NCBI GenBank assembly: GCA_002314915.1
Contig: DCHU01000076.1
Location: 1 to 13,347, forward strand
Direction: 5' to 3'
Source of the DNA: Caryophanales bacterium UBA1744
Lineage (GTDB): Bacteria; Bacillota_I; Bacilli_A; RFN20; CAG-826
Length of the DNA: 13,347 bases
Both the position numbers and the translations under genes were made by a program. Positions 1 to 6,885 of the stretch are shown here, piece after piece. How positions within the stretch are numbered: the first letter of the stretch is position 1; every line of letters starts with the position of its first letter. The notes below the pieces were generated by a model. That model was not told the DNA's origin, did no database searches, and saw nothing but the letters and a program-made list of their open reading frames with translations.

Positions 1-185
1 CCAGTGCCTGCACCGATATCCAAAATGGTTTTGGACTTGTCTCCATTAAGGACCTCTTCAAGGTATTTGATGTTGGTGATGAACTCAACGTTGCCGTGCC
101 TTGTCTGAAGGCGATGATCCTCATTGAAATGGTTGTAATAGTCCTCTAAAAGAGAGATTTTGGTGTTGCTTCTTTGGAAATTCAT
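1..185 (-). CDS. Class I SAM-dependent methyltransferase, N-terminal part
   Basis: Only the first 61 codons lie in the window; the gene runs off the left edge. The last visible residues read KTILDIGAGTG, which is motif I of Rossmann-fold methyltransferases, the glycine-rich loop that holds S-adenosylmethionine. About 50 residues of mostly helical, charged sequence (SLLEDYYNHFNEDHRL) precede it, a usual N-terminal cap in small-molecule and RNA or protein methyltransferases of the Methyltransf_25/11 type. The substrate cannot be told from this fragment. The start is the ATG at 185; the bases just upstream carry no Shine-Dalgarno sequence, but a TGATATAAT extended -10 ends six bases before the ATG, so the message may be leaderless. 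The gene is divergent from the membrane protein at 272. The fold is secure from motif I; the exact family is not. Confidence 0.82.
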   Translation of the reverse strand, partial: MNFQRSNTKISLLEDYYNHFNEDHRLQTRHGNVEFITNIKYLEEVLNGDKSKTILDIGAGT

Positions 186-191
186 GGGGTA

Positions 192-200
192 ATTATATCA
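192..200 (-). promoter_or_regulatory. Extended -10 promoter for the methyltransferase
   Basis: Read on the minus strand this is TGATATAAT, a perfect TG-N-TATAAT extended -10. It ends six bases before the ATG at 185, so the predicted transcript start falls on or next to the start codon. No convincing -35 is visible, which is acceptable for an extended -10. Confidence 0.5.
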
Positions 201-257
201 ATTGATAGCGGTTTTATTATGTTTTTTGGAATAAATGCACCTATTATTTAGATAAAT

Positions 258-263
258 GGAGGG
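258..263 (+). promoter_or_regulatory. Ribosome binding site GGAGGG of the 226-aa membrane protein
   Basis: GGAGGG sits eight bases before the ATG at 272 and fixes that start. The 186-257 spacer is AT-rich and holds the divergent promoters; I see no clear -35 for the plus-strand gene (TATTAT at 242-247 is a possible -10). Confidence 0.7.
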
Positions 264-271
264 CTTATCAA

Positions 272-952
272 ATGAATAGCATTATCGATAAAGCAATCGG
301 ATTCTATCAGAAGAATCTAAAAATCATCTTAACCGTCTTGTTCGGTATCGTGGCCGCAAGTCAATTGTCGTCTGCGATTTACATCTCTTGCATACACAGC
401 AATGCAGGTAGCATCGTAGGTCAGTTCGTGAAAGTGTTGCTCGTAAGCGCATTGTTCGCTATCCCAGCAGCAGGCGCTTGGCTCAAGAAAGACAATTGGG
501 TCAAAGTCGGTTTATCAATCATCCTTGGCTACGTCTTATACGCGAACGTTATCAACTTAACATCAACTTGGAGCTCACTCACCTACTTCAGTTCCTATTC
601 AGGAGCCGGAACAAAGATGGGCATCATCTTCGCTTTCTTCTTCTACACAGCAGCATGCGCTTGGGCAGGATGCTCTATCGCGAACTTCCTCTTCCCAAAG
701 AATATCTTCAAGGTGATCATCGCAATCGCTGGATGTGTTGGCGTGTTCTTCCACCTCCTCTCAGTCATCGCAGAGATCGTTGAGTGGATTGAACTCGGAA
801 ACGCAGATCAGGCATATTACGTGTTATCCGCAATTCTAACCGTAGCTTACTTCGCTGCACTCGTCTTCTTACCACTCGTCTTCAAGTTCGGCGGAAATAA
901 AGAAGAACCAGTTGTTGAAAACAAAGAAGAATCAGTTCAGGTTATCGATTAA
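272..952 (+). CDS. Six-helix integral membrane protein, unknown function
   Basis: I do not recognise a named family. The 226-residue protein shows about six hydrophobic segments, near residues 17-38, 50-71, 76-96, 115-140, 145-170 and 181-204. Short loops separate them, and an acidic, Glu-rich cytoplasmic-type tail (GGNKEEPVVENKEE, 207-220) ends the protein. There is no signal peptide, no transport ATPase motif and no obvious catalytic residue. A strong ribosome binding site supports the start. It is the only long plus-strand gene in the window and it converges on the lipoprotein operon, sharing one bidirectional terminator with it at 967-995. The several Cys within or next to the helices (C40, C129, C134, C155) are unusual but not arranged as a known metal or redox motif. 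That it is a real membrane protein is firm; its function is unknown. Confidence 0.85.
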   Translation: MNSIIDKAIGFYQKNLKIILTVLFGIVAASQLSSAIYISCIHSNAGSIVGQFVKVLLVSALFAIPAAGAWLKKDNWVKVGLSIILGYVLYANVINLTSTWSSLTYFSSYSGAGTKMGIIFAFFFYTAACAWAGCSIANFLFPKNIFKVIIAIAGCVGVFFHLLSVIAEIVEWIELGNADQAYYVLSAILTVAYFAALVFLPLVFKFGGNKEEPVVENKEESVQVID

Positions 953-966
953 TTAATTAGCAAAAG

Positions 967-995
967 AAAATGGCAACGAAATCCGCTGCCATTTT
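967..995. terminator. Bidirectional intrinsic terminator
   Basis: AAAATGGCA at 967-975 pairs perfectly with TGCCATTTT at 987-995. On the plus strand the stem runs into TTTTTATTTTTG, ending the gene at 272-952. On the minus strand it is followed by TTTTCTTTTG, so it also serves the lipoprotein operon. It lies 11 bases beyond the TAA at 1006-1008, which supports 1006 rather than 1162 as the natural end of that operon. Confidence 0.88.
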
Positions 996-1005
996 TATTT
1001 TTGTC

Positions 1006-1164
1006 TTAAGCCTTTGTGATTGAGAAAGTGACTGTTCCTGAGGTCTGGTTCCAGTCATTGAAGCCAACGCAGACGTTCACGACATCATCTTTTGCGAGCG
1101 TGAGTTTTACATCTGTGCCCTTCATGAGGGATTCGGATGCGCCATTGAAATCAATTCCGCACTA
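1006..1164 (-). other. In-frame continuation of the 732-aa lipoprotein beyond an amber codon
   Basis: After the TAG at 1162-1164 the same frame stays open for 51 codons and closes with TAA at 1006-1008. The extension begins CGIDFNGASESLMKG and ends SGTVTFSITKA. It aligns with the second half of the preceding beta repeat of the same protein (LKAGDVWELDI...SGTVYFDINK, residues 652-680), so the TAG falls in the middle of a domain. Without these residues the third C-terminal beta domain is half missing. The operon terminator follows the TAA directly. The TAG can be a recent nonsense mutation, a suppressed or read-through codon, or a sequence error. The TAG that ends the amidase gene at 10044 behaves as an ordinary stop, which argues against general reassignment. 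Confidence 0.85.
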
Positions 1165-3360
1165 GCAGTTGCCGTCATTTGTTGAGAAGTTATAGGTTCC
1201 TGCCTCTGGAGCGGTGAATGTGTACACTTTTCCAAATAAGCTGTTGTCAAATTCGCCTTCTGCAACGGTGCAGACGTTCTCTCCGACTTTCAAGGAGTTG
1301 CCTGTTGGAGCACTCTCCTTCTTGTTGATGTCGAAGTAGACCGTTCCGCTCAATGTGTAGACGTCATAGTGCTTGATGTCGAGTTCCCAGACATCACCTG
1401 CTTTGAGGGTGACTGAATCTGAGTCTTCTCCTGACTGAGCGTCCCAGGAATATTCGACCTCATTGTATTTCCAAGTGATATATGCGCCTTCAACTGGTGA
1501 TGAGAGATAGTATTCTCCATCAACTGGTGCGGTGAACTTGGCGATTGTCTTCTTGCCTGGGCCATCAGTCTCCTCGGCGTTGAGGTCGAAATCAATCTTA
1601 TTTGTTCCAACAATTAAGTTATTTGGGTCGGTGTTGATTGCGCCTGTTGAGTATGCGATTTGGAGTGTGACTGTGTATTGTTTGGTTCCGACATTCTCCA
1701 TAGAGAATCTGAGGACATTTCTTGGGTCGCCATCGTGATCGAGAACAAGAGACATGTCATCTCCACCCTTGACCTTGGTGCCATTGAAGTCGAATTCGAT
1801 CTGGTCGTTAGCGCACTTGACGATCCACTGGCATGCTTTAGTGGAGGATGCTGCGAAGTAGAGTTTTCTTCCAGCGACCATCTTCTCGACGACTGTGGAT
1901 TCATATGTTTCTTCGAGCCAGATTGGGTTTGATTCCTTTAAGCCCGCTCTCTCTTTGTAGTAGCCGACTGCGAATAACCATTCACAGCCATCCGCTGCTG
2001 TTCCGAGGAATCCGTCGAGTCCATCGTGTGAGAAGACTGTTTGAGCGTAGGCAATGCCTGTTAACATCTCCTTAACTTCCTGAGTGACGTATGCCATACC
2101 ATCGCTGTTGGTGAGTTTACGATAGCCATCAAAGCAATCTTCGTATGTCTTTGTTCCGCCATCTGTGATGTAGTAGCTTGGTCCCTGCTGGGCTGCTGCC
2201 ATGTAAAGGGAGTCGCCAAATCCTGGGATATCTTTTGTGAATGCGATGTATAAGAGAGGTCCTGTTGCGGTGTTGAGGTGGTAGAAACCGTCTTCTGGGT
2301 TATAGACTGGAGCCTCTGTTCCGTCATATGCGCAGAATTCGAATGTCTCATCTTCTTTTGGCTCATCTGCAACTTTAGTTGCGGTGCACTGGACTCTTTC
2401 TTTTTCAGCCTTAACTGGTGCAACGTATTCCCCTACTTTCTTGATGCTCCATGCGTAGGTTACAGGCATGGTTGATGCAGATGCGGACATAACGTATGTC
2501 CATGATGTTCCAGGGATGAGGTTTCCGTTCTCGTCTCTTTGGAGTATTGGGTCACCGTTCTCGTCAGCTTCATCAGCGTGGACAAAGTCGTCATTTGACA
2601 CTTCGAGTCTGAACTTGAAGTTCTTTGAGCCCTCGTTGTTGTCATATGTCTCGAGTGCGTACTGAGGGTCAAACTGATATGCGCTTGAGGTGCCGATTAA
2701 CTTGGCGATTGGGTCGATTGGGTTTGAGGTGAAACTTTCTTCTGCCCATGACTCGAACTCATATATACCAGGTTCTTTTGGGTCGAATGAGTAGTATGCG
2801 AGTTCAGCGTGGTCTGAGATGGTAACAGAATGGACGCCATCCACGACTTTCTTACGGGATTCGTATTTGCCCCAGCCGGTGTTGGTGCCTGAGTCATCCA
2901 TCCAATCAAGGGTCTTTGTTGAGACCTCTGTTTCGATTTTCACGAGGTTAACCGTTATGACGTTTGCGTCTTTTGTGACTTTGTAGATGTTTGGATTATA
3001 TGTGTAGCCCTGTGGGATGTCTTTGAGGTGGATTGTGTACTCGTCGTCCTTTAAATCCTCAAAACTAGCCAAAACAACGCCTTCTGGTGTTGGATAGACA
3101 TCGAATGATTCCTTTCCCTCTTTTAGGAATTCGACGCATGCTGATGCCGCAGTTCCGTCCGGATAGACGACATAGACAGCGAAGTTGTCACCGACTTCAA
3201 TAGGGGCTGACTGGCTTGATTCAGCAGGTGTCTCGCTTGTTGCGACGTCGCTAGTTGCCTCATCAGTTGATGATAGCTTCTCTGGGTTCTTTGTTCCACA
3301 GGCAGCAAGGCCGAGGACTAAGAATCCGAGTGATAATGTTAAAAGCTTGTTTGATTTCAT
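1162..3360 (-). CDS. Large secreted lipoprotein with beta-sandwich repeats, cut by an in-frame TAG
   Basis: This 732-residue product begins with a lipoprotein signal peptide whose lipobox is LAAC with Cys21. A Ser/Thr/Glu-rich linker (28-54) follows, then a SpaA/carboxypeptidase-regulatory-like beta module (about 57-141). Next come a large beta region (about 147-310), a module with the signature VYNPEDGFYH (352-361) that recurs in the upstream partner, and C-terminal beta-sandwich repeats (about 485-570, 580-680, 688 to end) with TFTAPEAGTY-type strands resembling PPC or Ig-like domains. The protein should sit lipid-anchored on the outer face of the membrane; no catalytic motif is visible. 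AGGAG at 3368-3372 lies seven bases before the ATG. Twenty-eight bases separate the gene from the 894-aa lipoprotein gene, so they form an operon. The TAG stop interrupts the last repeat; the frame continues to 1006. Function unknown; an adhesion or binding role is only a guess. Confidence 0.85.
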   Translation of the reverse strand: MKSNKLLTLSLGFLVLGLAACGTKNPEKLSSTDEATSDVATSETPAESSQSAPIEVGDNFAVYVVYPDGTAASACVEFLKEGKESFDVYPTPEGVVLASFEDLKDDEYTIHLKDIPQGYTYNPNIYKVTKDANVITVNLVKIETEVSTKTLDWMDDSGTNTGWGKYESRKKVVDGVHSVTISDHAELAYYSFDPKEPGIYEFESWAEESFTSNPIDPIAKLIGTSSAYQFDPQYALETYDNNEGSKNFKFRLEVSNDDFVHADEADENGDPILQRDENGNLIPGTSWTYVMSASASTMPVTYAWSIKKVGEYVAPVKAEKERVQCTATKVADEPKEDETFEFCAYDGTEAPVYNPEDGFYHLNTATGPLLYIAFTKDIPGFGDSLYMAAAQQGPSYYITDGGTKTYEDCFDGYRKLTNSDGMAYVTQEVKEMLTGIAYAQTVFSHDGLDGFLGTAADGCEWLFAVGYYKERAGLKESNPIWLEETYESTVVEKMVAGRKLYFAASSTKACQWIVKCANDQIEFDFNGTKVKGGDDMSLVLDHDGDPRNVLRFSMENVGTKQYTVTLQIAYSTGAINTDPNNLIVGTNKIDFDLNAEETDGPGKKTIAKFTAPVDGEYYLSSPVEGAYITWKYNEVEYSWDAQSGEDSDSVTLKAGDVWELDIKHYDVYTLSGTVYFDINKKESAPTGNSLKVGENVCTVAEGEFDNSLFGKVYTFTAPEAGTYNFSTNDGNC

Positions 3361-3388
3361 AATTTCTCTCCTAAATTATTCAATTCGC

Positions 3389-6073
3389 TTATTTTCCGAT
3401 GTGGTCGTAGTAGTAGCAGAGTTTCTGCCAACCCTTTTCCGTATAGAATCCGTATTTGCCGGAAACCATCTGGAGCATGTCGTGGAGTTTCTCGTCTACA
3501 GGGACGCATCCGCTGTGAGGCTTTGACGAGCCGTCGATCTTTGAGAAGTAGGATTTGAACTCGTTTGTGAGGTCTCTCTTGTACTCTTTTGGCATTGGCT
3601 TAGCCTCTGTATCATCTTCGACGTTTGTGAAGTCGAGTGGCTTGCCTCCCGCTTCATCTTTAATCTTTGAGTTGGTGACGCAATCATAGATTGAGTACTG
3701 AAGTAATGGGGTTGGGTATATGAAGTCGCAATAGACGATTGAGCCTAATGTGCCATCGCTTAGCTTCTCGTGATAGTAGCCGTCTTCTCCCACTGCTGTC
3801 TCGATTCCGGTTGAGATGATTTCTCCGGTCACTTCGCCTTTTGCATCAACTGCGCTGGTGTAGTAGCCAGGTGAGCAGTATTTGAAGATGTCCATTCCCG
3901 TCTTCTCGGTGTATTCGATACCGAACTGGAGGGTTGCGTATAAGTAAATGTCCTCAAATCCGACACGTAATGTGATTGTCTGATTCGCTTCGAGGTAGAT
4001 GTAATCGTGGAACACCGCCATAGCGCCGAACTGGTCTTCGACTGCCCAATACACTTCCCTTTCGTCGAACTGGGATTCGTAGAACTGCTTGTAGTTCTCA
4101 TCGAAGTACCATGCTACTGCAGCGTTTTCACCTAACGAATAGAAGTGATATATGCCTTCCTGCTCCGCTGTGAAGTTGAAGCACAAGCCTCTTGGCATGA
4201 GTGTTCTATTGAATGTGGCGTAGTTCTCTTCTCCGAGGTGTGCGGTGAAGGCTGTATCTTTAGATAAGCCGCCGACTGGGTTCTGGAATGGAATAGCGCC
4301 GCCATAGTTGTCGTAATAGTAGCAAAGCTCGAGCCATTCGTTTTCATGGCCTTTGCCGCCTTTCGCTCTTATATACATATCAAGATATGTCTTGAGCTCT
4401 TTATTGACCGGAACGTAGCCTTCAAGGGTGTTTCCTGCCATTGTGACATACTTCATGAGCGTGTCGTTTACGACTGTGCCCGTTTGAGGGTCTGTAATCT
4501 GATATGATGAGATATCAACATAGACCGTTGAGTTAGGGTCAAAGTTCGTGGTCTGGGTAAGCTCTGCAAGGAGGAGTTTTCCATCTGCGGTGCCTACGTG
4601 ATAGTAGCCGTCTTCCTCATTGAAGACTGGAGTGATGTACTTATTGTACATACCAGTTGTATCATTGAGTCCGCCGTATGCTGCATCTCTTAAGATGTAG
4701 GTTGGAGTCTTGATCTGGCTGAGTGGGTAAACCTGGAAGTTCCTTAGGTAGACTGTGTCATCTCCGTCGAGAGATGATTCATCCTTCATGAAGCAGAAGG
4801 CGAATTCATAGTCTCTTGTCTCGTTTGCGACGTAGAGTTCCATGAGCTCGTATTTATCCATGACTCCACTTATCTTCTTGATGATTTTGCCATCCAAGAG
4901 GATATAGAGGATATCTCCGCCTTTTTCAGATGATGACTTATAGTCAAAGGCAAAGACCTCCTCCTCGTTGAGGTGGACATCGACATAGATGATTGAGTAT
5001 GAGTTATGGTGACCGGCGTTAGATGGGTAGATAGCACCTTCTGTCTCAGAGATGAGCCATGGCCAGTTGTATTCGGCATCACTGCCTTCTTCTTTTCTGA
5101 AGGTTGCGTTGCAGTTTGATGAATTTGCAACTGAGGTGAGTCTATCCATATCAGGCCACTCATAAGTTGGCTTGTCTGGGAGAGATGAGTCCTCTTTCCA
5201 AGTTGGCTGATAATCATCCGCTGTGTATTCGGCCCATAAGGCTTTTACGTCTGCGGTTGAGGCGAATGTGGTCTGTGACCAGGTGATCATTCCGTACCTG
5301 TCGATGATGACGCTCGTCGGGAAACCGGTTAATGGGAAGCAGCTTGTTAAGCCGATCTCATCATAGATCATGTTGAATGTGTATTCGTTGTTGTCCTGGA
5401 ACTTGAAGATTGAGTTCATGTCATCCTGGTAGTCGAATGCGAGGACGGCGATGTCGTCTTCGTATTCATCATATGCTTCCTGGATGTATGGGAACTCATA
5501 CTGGCACCATGAGCAGTTGACGTACCAGAAGTTGAGCATGATGGCTTTCTTTGTCTTGAGGATGTCGGAGAATTTGATTTCCTCTGTGACCTGTTCTGAC
5601 TTTAGATAGCCTTTGCTGTCTTTTGTCCACTTCAACTGAGTTGTTGTGAATGTTACGTCATACATAACGTCATAGACGTTGAAGTATTCTTTCTTGGAAT
5701 TATCGTTACTTAAGAAATACTCTTCTGGAATCTCATCATCGATAAGAGATGATTCGGCGTTGATGGTATAAACCAACTCTTCCTTGTTGGTCGTTAAGGC
5801 CTTGGTGGCGTGGAATCCTTCTTTGAGTTGGGTTTTGACTGTGTACTCACCTTTTGGGGCTTTGACGGTTGCAACGCCTTTCTCATCGGTCCAGCCTGTG
5901 GCCTGGAGCTTCTTTCCTTTGTATAGTTTTACTCCGCTGTCTTCAAGCGGCATTCCGTTCTGAGCGGTGATGGTGAAGGTGTATTCGACCTCTTCCCCAC
6001 TGCTCGCGCCGCAAGCGACTAAAGCAAGAGTAGTAAGTGATAGCACTAGAGGCATGATTTTGTGTTTCTTCAT
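3389..6073 (-). CDS. Secreted lipoprotein with TlpA/ResA-like thioredoxin domain
   Basis: The 894-residue protein has a lipoprotein signal peptide (lipobox LVAC, Cys21). A beta module with regulatory-like features (32-107, LKEGF, WTDEKGVATV) comes next, then a thioredoxin-fold domain (about 165-285). That domain carries the redox pair C187-S-W-C190 in FWYVNCSWC and the expected cis-proline in GFPTSVIID (P252), so a surface thiol-disulfide reductase or peroxiredoxin-like role is well supported. The remaining 600 residues are beta-rich. They contain two copies of a module marked by EDGYYH (488 and 764) and LCYYYD (583-588 and 885-890), the same module found in the downstream lipoprotein. A ribosome binding site GGGGAGGA lies seven bases before the ATG at 6073. 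The promoter at 6101-6128 is overlapped by a palindrome. The redox partner is not in the window. The Trx call is firm; the purpose of the repeats is unknown. Confidence 0.9.
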   Translation of the reverse strand: MKKHKIMPLVLSLTTLALVACGASSGEEVEYTFTITAQNGMPLEDSGVKLYKGKKLQATGWTDEKGVATVKAPKGEYTVKTQLKEGFHATKALTTNKEELVYTINAESSLIDDEIPEEYFLSNDNSKKEYFNVYDVMYDVTFTTTQLKWTKDSKGYLKSEQVTEEIKFSDILKTKKAIMLNFWYVNCSWCQYEFPYIQEAYDEYEDDIAVLAFDYQDDMNSIFKFQDNNEYTFNMIYDEIGLTSCFPLTGFPTSVIIDRYGMITWSQTTFASTADVKALWAEYTADDYQPTWKEDSSLPDKPTYEWPDMDRLTSVANSSNCNATFRKEEGSDAEYNWPWLISETEGAIYPSNAGHHNSYSIIYVDVHLNEEEVFAFDYKSSSEKGGDILYILLDGKIIKKISGVMDKYELMELYVANETRDYEFAFCFMKDESSLDGDDTVYLRNFQVYPLSQIKTPTYILRDAAYGGLNDTTGMYNKYITPVFNEEDGYYHVGTADGKLLLAELTQTTNFDPNSTVYVDISSYQITDPQTGTVVNDTLMKYVTMAGNTLEGYVPVNKELKTYLDMYIRAKGGKGHENEWLELCYYYDNYGGAIPFQNPVGGLSKDTAFTAHLGEENYATFNRTLMPRGLCFNFTAEQEGIYHFYSLGENAAVAWYFDENYKQFYESQFDEREVYWAVEDQFGAMAVFHDYIYLEANQTITLRVGFEDIYLYATLQFGIEYTEKTGMDIFKYCSPGYYTSAVDAKGEVTGEIISTGIETAVGEDGYYHEKLSDGTLGSIVYCDFIYPTPLLQYSIYDCVTNSKIKDEAGGKPLDFTNVEDDTEAKPMPKEYKRDLTNEFKSYFSKIDGSSKPHSGCVPVDEKLHDMLQMVSGKYGFYTEKGWQKLCYYYDHIGK

Positions 6074-6092
6074 AGGCTATTCCTCCCCTTAG

Positions 6093-6123
6093 ATAGTGCG
6101 ATTTTAAATTAAAATCACGCTAT
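6093..6123. promoter_or_regulatory. 31-base palindrome, probable operator of the lipoprotein operon
   Basis: The arms ATAG..GATTTTAA and TTAAAATC..CTAT pair around a single central A with one mismatch and one G-T position. It covers the -10, the spacer and the predicted start of the lipoprotein promoter and has no U-tract, so a repressor site is more likely than a terminator. No regulator gene is adjacent. Confidence 0.5.
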
Positions 6124-6128
6124 ATCAA
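6101..6128 (-). promoter_or_regulatory. Promoter of the lipoprotein operon
   Basis: On the minus strand TTGATA (6123-6128) is followed after 16 bases by TAAAAT (6101-6106), a good match to the housekeeping -35 and -10. The start would lie near 6094, leaving a leader of about 20 bases before the ATG at 6073. Confidence 0.55.
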
Positions 6129-6151
6129 AGGAATTTCGGTTAGGCATTACG

Positions 6152-6172
6152 AAAAAAACTACCATTTGGTAA
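6152..6172 (-). terminator. Weak intrinsic terminator after the His-rich peptide gene
   Basis: On the minus strand TTACC-AAAT-GGTAG forms a short five-pair stem followed by seven T. The stem is weak but the U-tract is long. It separates the riboswitch-peptide unit from the lipoprotein promoter. Confidence 0.45.
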
Positions 6173-6195
6173 GAAAGCGTTTTCCAACTTCTTGA

Positions 6196-6387
6196 TTAAA
6201 ATATCAAGGCGCCCATGCCCAAAATGAAGGCAAACGCGATGAAAGCCATGATTATTCCGAAGATTAATCCGATCATTCTTCCGATGATTCCCAAGCCGAA
6301 AAATGGGAAGAAGAATGGTCTGTGATGGTGATGGAAATGATGATGATGGCAACCAAAATGTGGTCCGTGAAAATGTGGTCCGAACAT
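6196..6387 (-). CDS. 63-aa His-rich membrane peptide under a manganese riboswitch
   Basis: The first 23 residues hold eleven His and one Cys, including two HHHH runs (14-17 and 19-22). A Phe/Pro stretch (24-29) and then a continuous hydrophobic region (about 30-63) follow, enough for one or two membrane helices (GLGIIGRMIGLIFGII and AFIAFAFILGMGALIF). A strong AGGAGG ribosome binding site (6396-6401 region) precedes the ATG. The gene lies directly downstream of a yybP-ykoY riboswitch whose terminator ends about 28 bases before the start codon. Members of this riboswitch class control manganese exporters (MntP, P-type ATPases, TerC-like proteins), so the peptide is probably made when Mn2+ is high. 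A metal-binding membrane peptide, either a chelator or an accessory to an exporter, fits. No known family is recognised; low-complexity His runs alone would be weak evidence, but the riboswitch and ribosome binding site make it a convincing gene. Confidence 0.82.
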   Translation of the reverse strand: MFGPHFHGPHFGCHHHHFHHHHRPFFFPFFGLGIIGRMIGLIFGIIMAFIAFAFILGMGALIF

Positions 6388-6415
6388 AGCTTTATCCTCC
6401 TTCTCCAGGTCCTAG

Positions 6416-6451
6416 AAAATAAAAACATTGACCCGGTTTGCTAAGTCAATG
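6416..6451 (-). terminator. Riboswitch-controlled intrinsic terminator
   Basis: On the minus strand CATTGAC (6445-6451) pairs perfectly with GTCAATG (6426-6432) across a 12-base loop and runs into TTTTTATTTT (6416-6425). Its 5' arm shares 6447-6451 with the 3' strand of aptamer helix P1, so the two structures exclude each other. Metal-stabilised P1 should block the terminator and turn the gene on. Confidence 0.85.
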
Positions 6452-6538
6452 ATCTTGCTAGATTCTTTTGATAAGGATCCGTGATACCGAGGCTAGGCCT
6501 GTTTTGACGATATCACGCTAGTAAGCTACTCCTCACTG
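6447..6538 (-). promoter_or_regulatory. yybP-ykoY manganese riboswitch aptamer
   Basis: Read on the minus strand the element shows the conserved parts of the class. P1 is CAGTGA (6533-6538) with TCATTG (6447-6452). The 5' metal loop GGAGTAGC is at 6525-6532. A ten-pair helix joins CGTGATATCG (6508-6517) to CGGTATCACG (6480-6489). The second conserved loop TCAAAAC follows CG, capped by an AGGC-CTA-GCCT hairpin. A further arm (about 6461-6480) precedes the closing TAGCAAGATC. The order and the U-C-G/C-G-G internal step match what I recall of the Lactococcus lactis Mn2+ aptamer. The family senses Mn2+, usually as an ON switch, and the competing terminator downstream fits that. The promoter must lie just upstream (TAATAT or TAAAAT in 6546-6563); no good -35 is seen. 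A covariance-model search with the Rfam yybP-ykoY model would settle it. Confidence 0.85.
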
Positions 6539-6611
6539 CCCCTTCATATTAGGGCATTTTATTTCGTTTGTATATAAAAATCGTACCTAAATATTCAGTT
6601 ACTATATTTAT

Positions 6612-6643
6612 ATAAATATAAAAAGGATGTCTTGCGGCATCCT
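6612..6643 (-). terminator. Intrinsic terminator of the 79-aa gene
   Basis: On the minus strand AGGATG (6638-6643) pairs with CATCCT (6624-6629) across an eight-base loop and is followed by TTTTATATTT. It lies three bases beyond the stop codon. Confidence 0.85.
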
Positions 6644-6645
6644 CA

Positions 6646-6885
6646 TTAAGCTTGTCTTGCTCTTCTTTTCTCGAGTTTTCTTCTTGCGACTTTCTTCTGA
6701 TTCTCTTCGATTTCGAAGATGTTGCACTCGATGTTTGTGCGTTCTTCCTTGCCGGTGAACTGCCACTTCTCAAAAGCGTCTGTGTTCTCGATCGCGATTA
6801 TCTCATCAGCGTTCTTCTTATTGCGGGCGACAATGGTGAGTTCGACATCGCCTTCTGAATATGTATATCTACAAATTTTGGCCAT
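6646..6885 (-). CDS. Small hypothetical protein with basic coiled C-terminus
   Basis: I do not recognise a family. The 79-residue product starts MAKICRYTYSEGDVELTIVA, a predicted beta-rich segment. A mixed region follows (DAFEKWQFTGKEERTNIE), and a strongly basic helix closes the protein (EENQKKVARRKLEKRRARQA, about 60-79) that could bind nucleic acid. The start at 6885 is chosen over the in-frame ATG at 6912 because AAGGTGG lies seven bases before it, while the longer start has no ribosome binding site and lies next to the leader hairpin. The gene stands alone with a near-consensus promoter, a leader hairpin and a strong terminator, so it is probably well expressed. The compact, single-gene unit with a basic tail hints at a ribosome- or RNA-associated protein, but this is a guess. 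Confidence 0.75.
   Translation of the reverse strand: MAKICRYTYSEGDVELTIVARNKKNADEIIAIENTDAFEKWQFTGKEERTNIECNIFEIEENQKKVARRKLEKRRARQA

Noticed and set aside
478..783. 101-aa plus-strand frame inside the membrane protein gene
   Set aside because: It lies wholly within the 272-952 gene in another frame, without a ribosome binding site and with low-complexity basic composition typical of a shadow.
6093..6123. The palindrome as a terminator of the upstream peptide gene
   Set aside because: No U-tract follows on either strand and it overlaps a good promoter; a separate U-tracted hairpin lies at 6152-6172.
6191..6208. Small inverted repeat CTTGAT/ATCAAG at the end of the peptide gene
   Set aside because: It has a six-base stem with no U-tract and spans the stop codon; likely chance.
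6140..6352. 70-aa minus-strand frame overlapping the His-rich peptide gene
   Set aside because: It is out of frame with the peptide, has no ribosome binding site and would run through the terminator at 6152-6172; a shadow.
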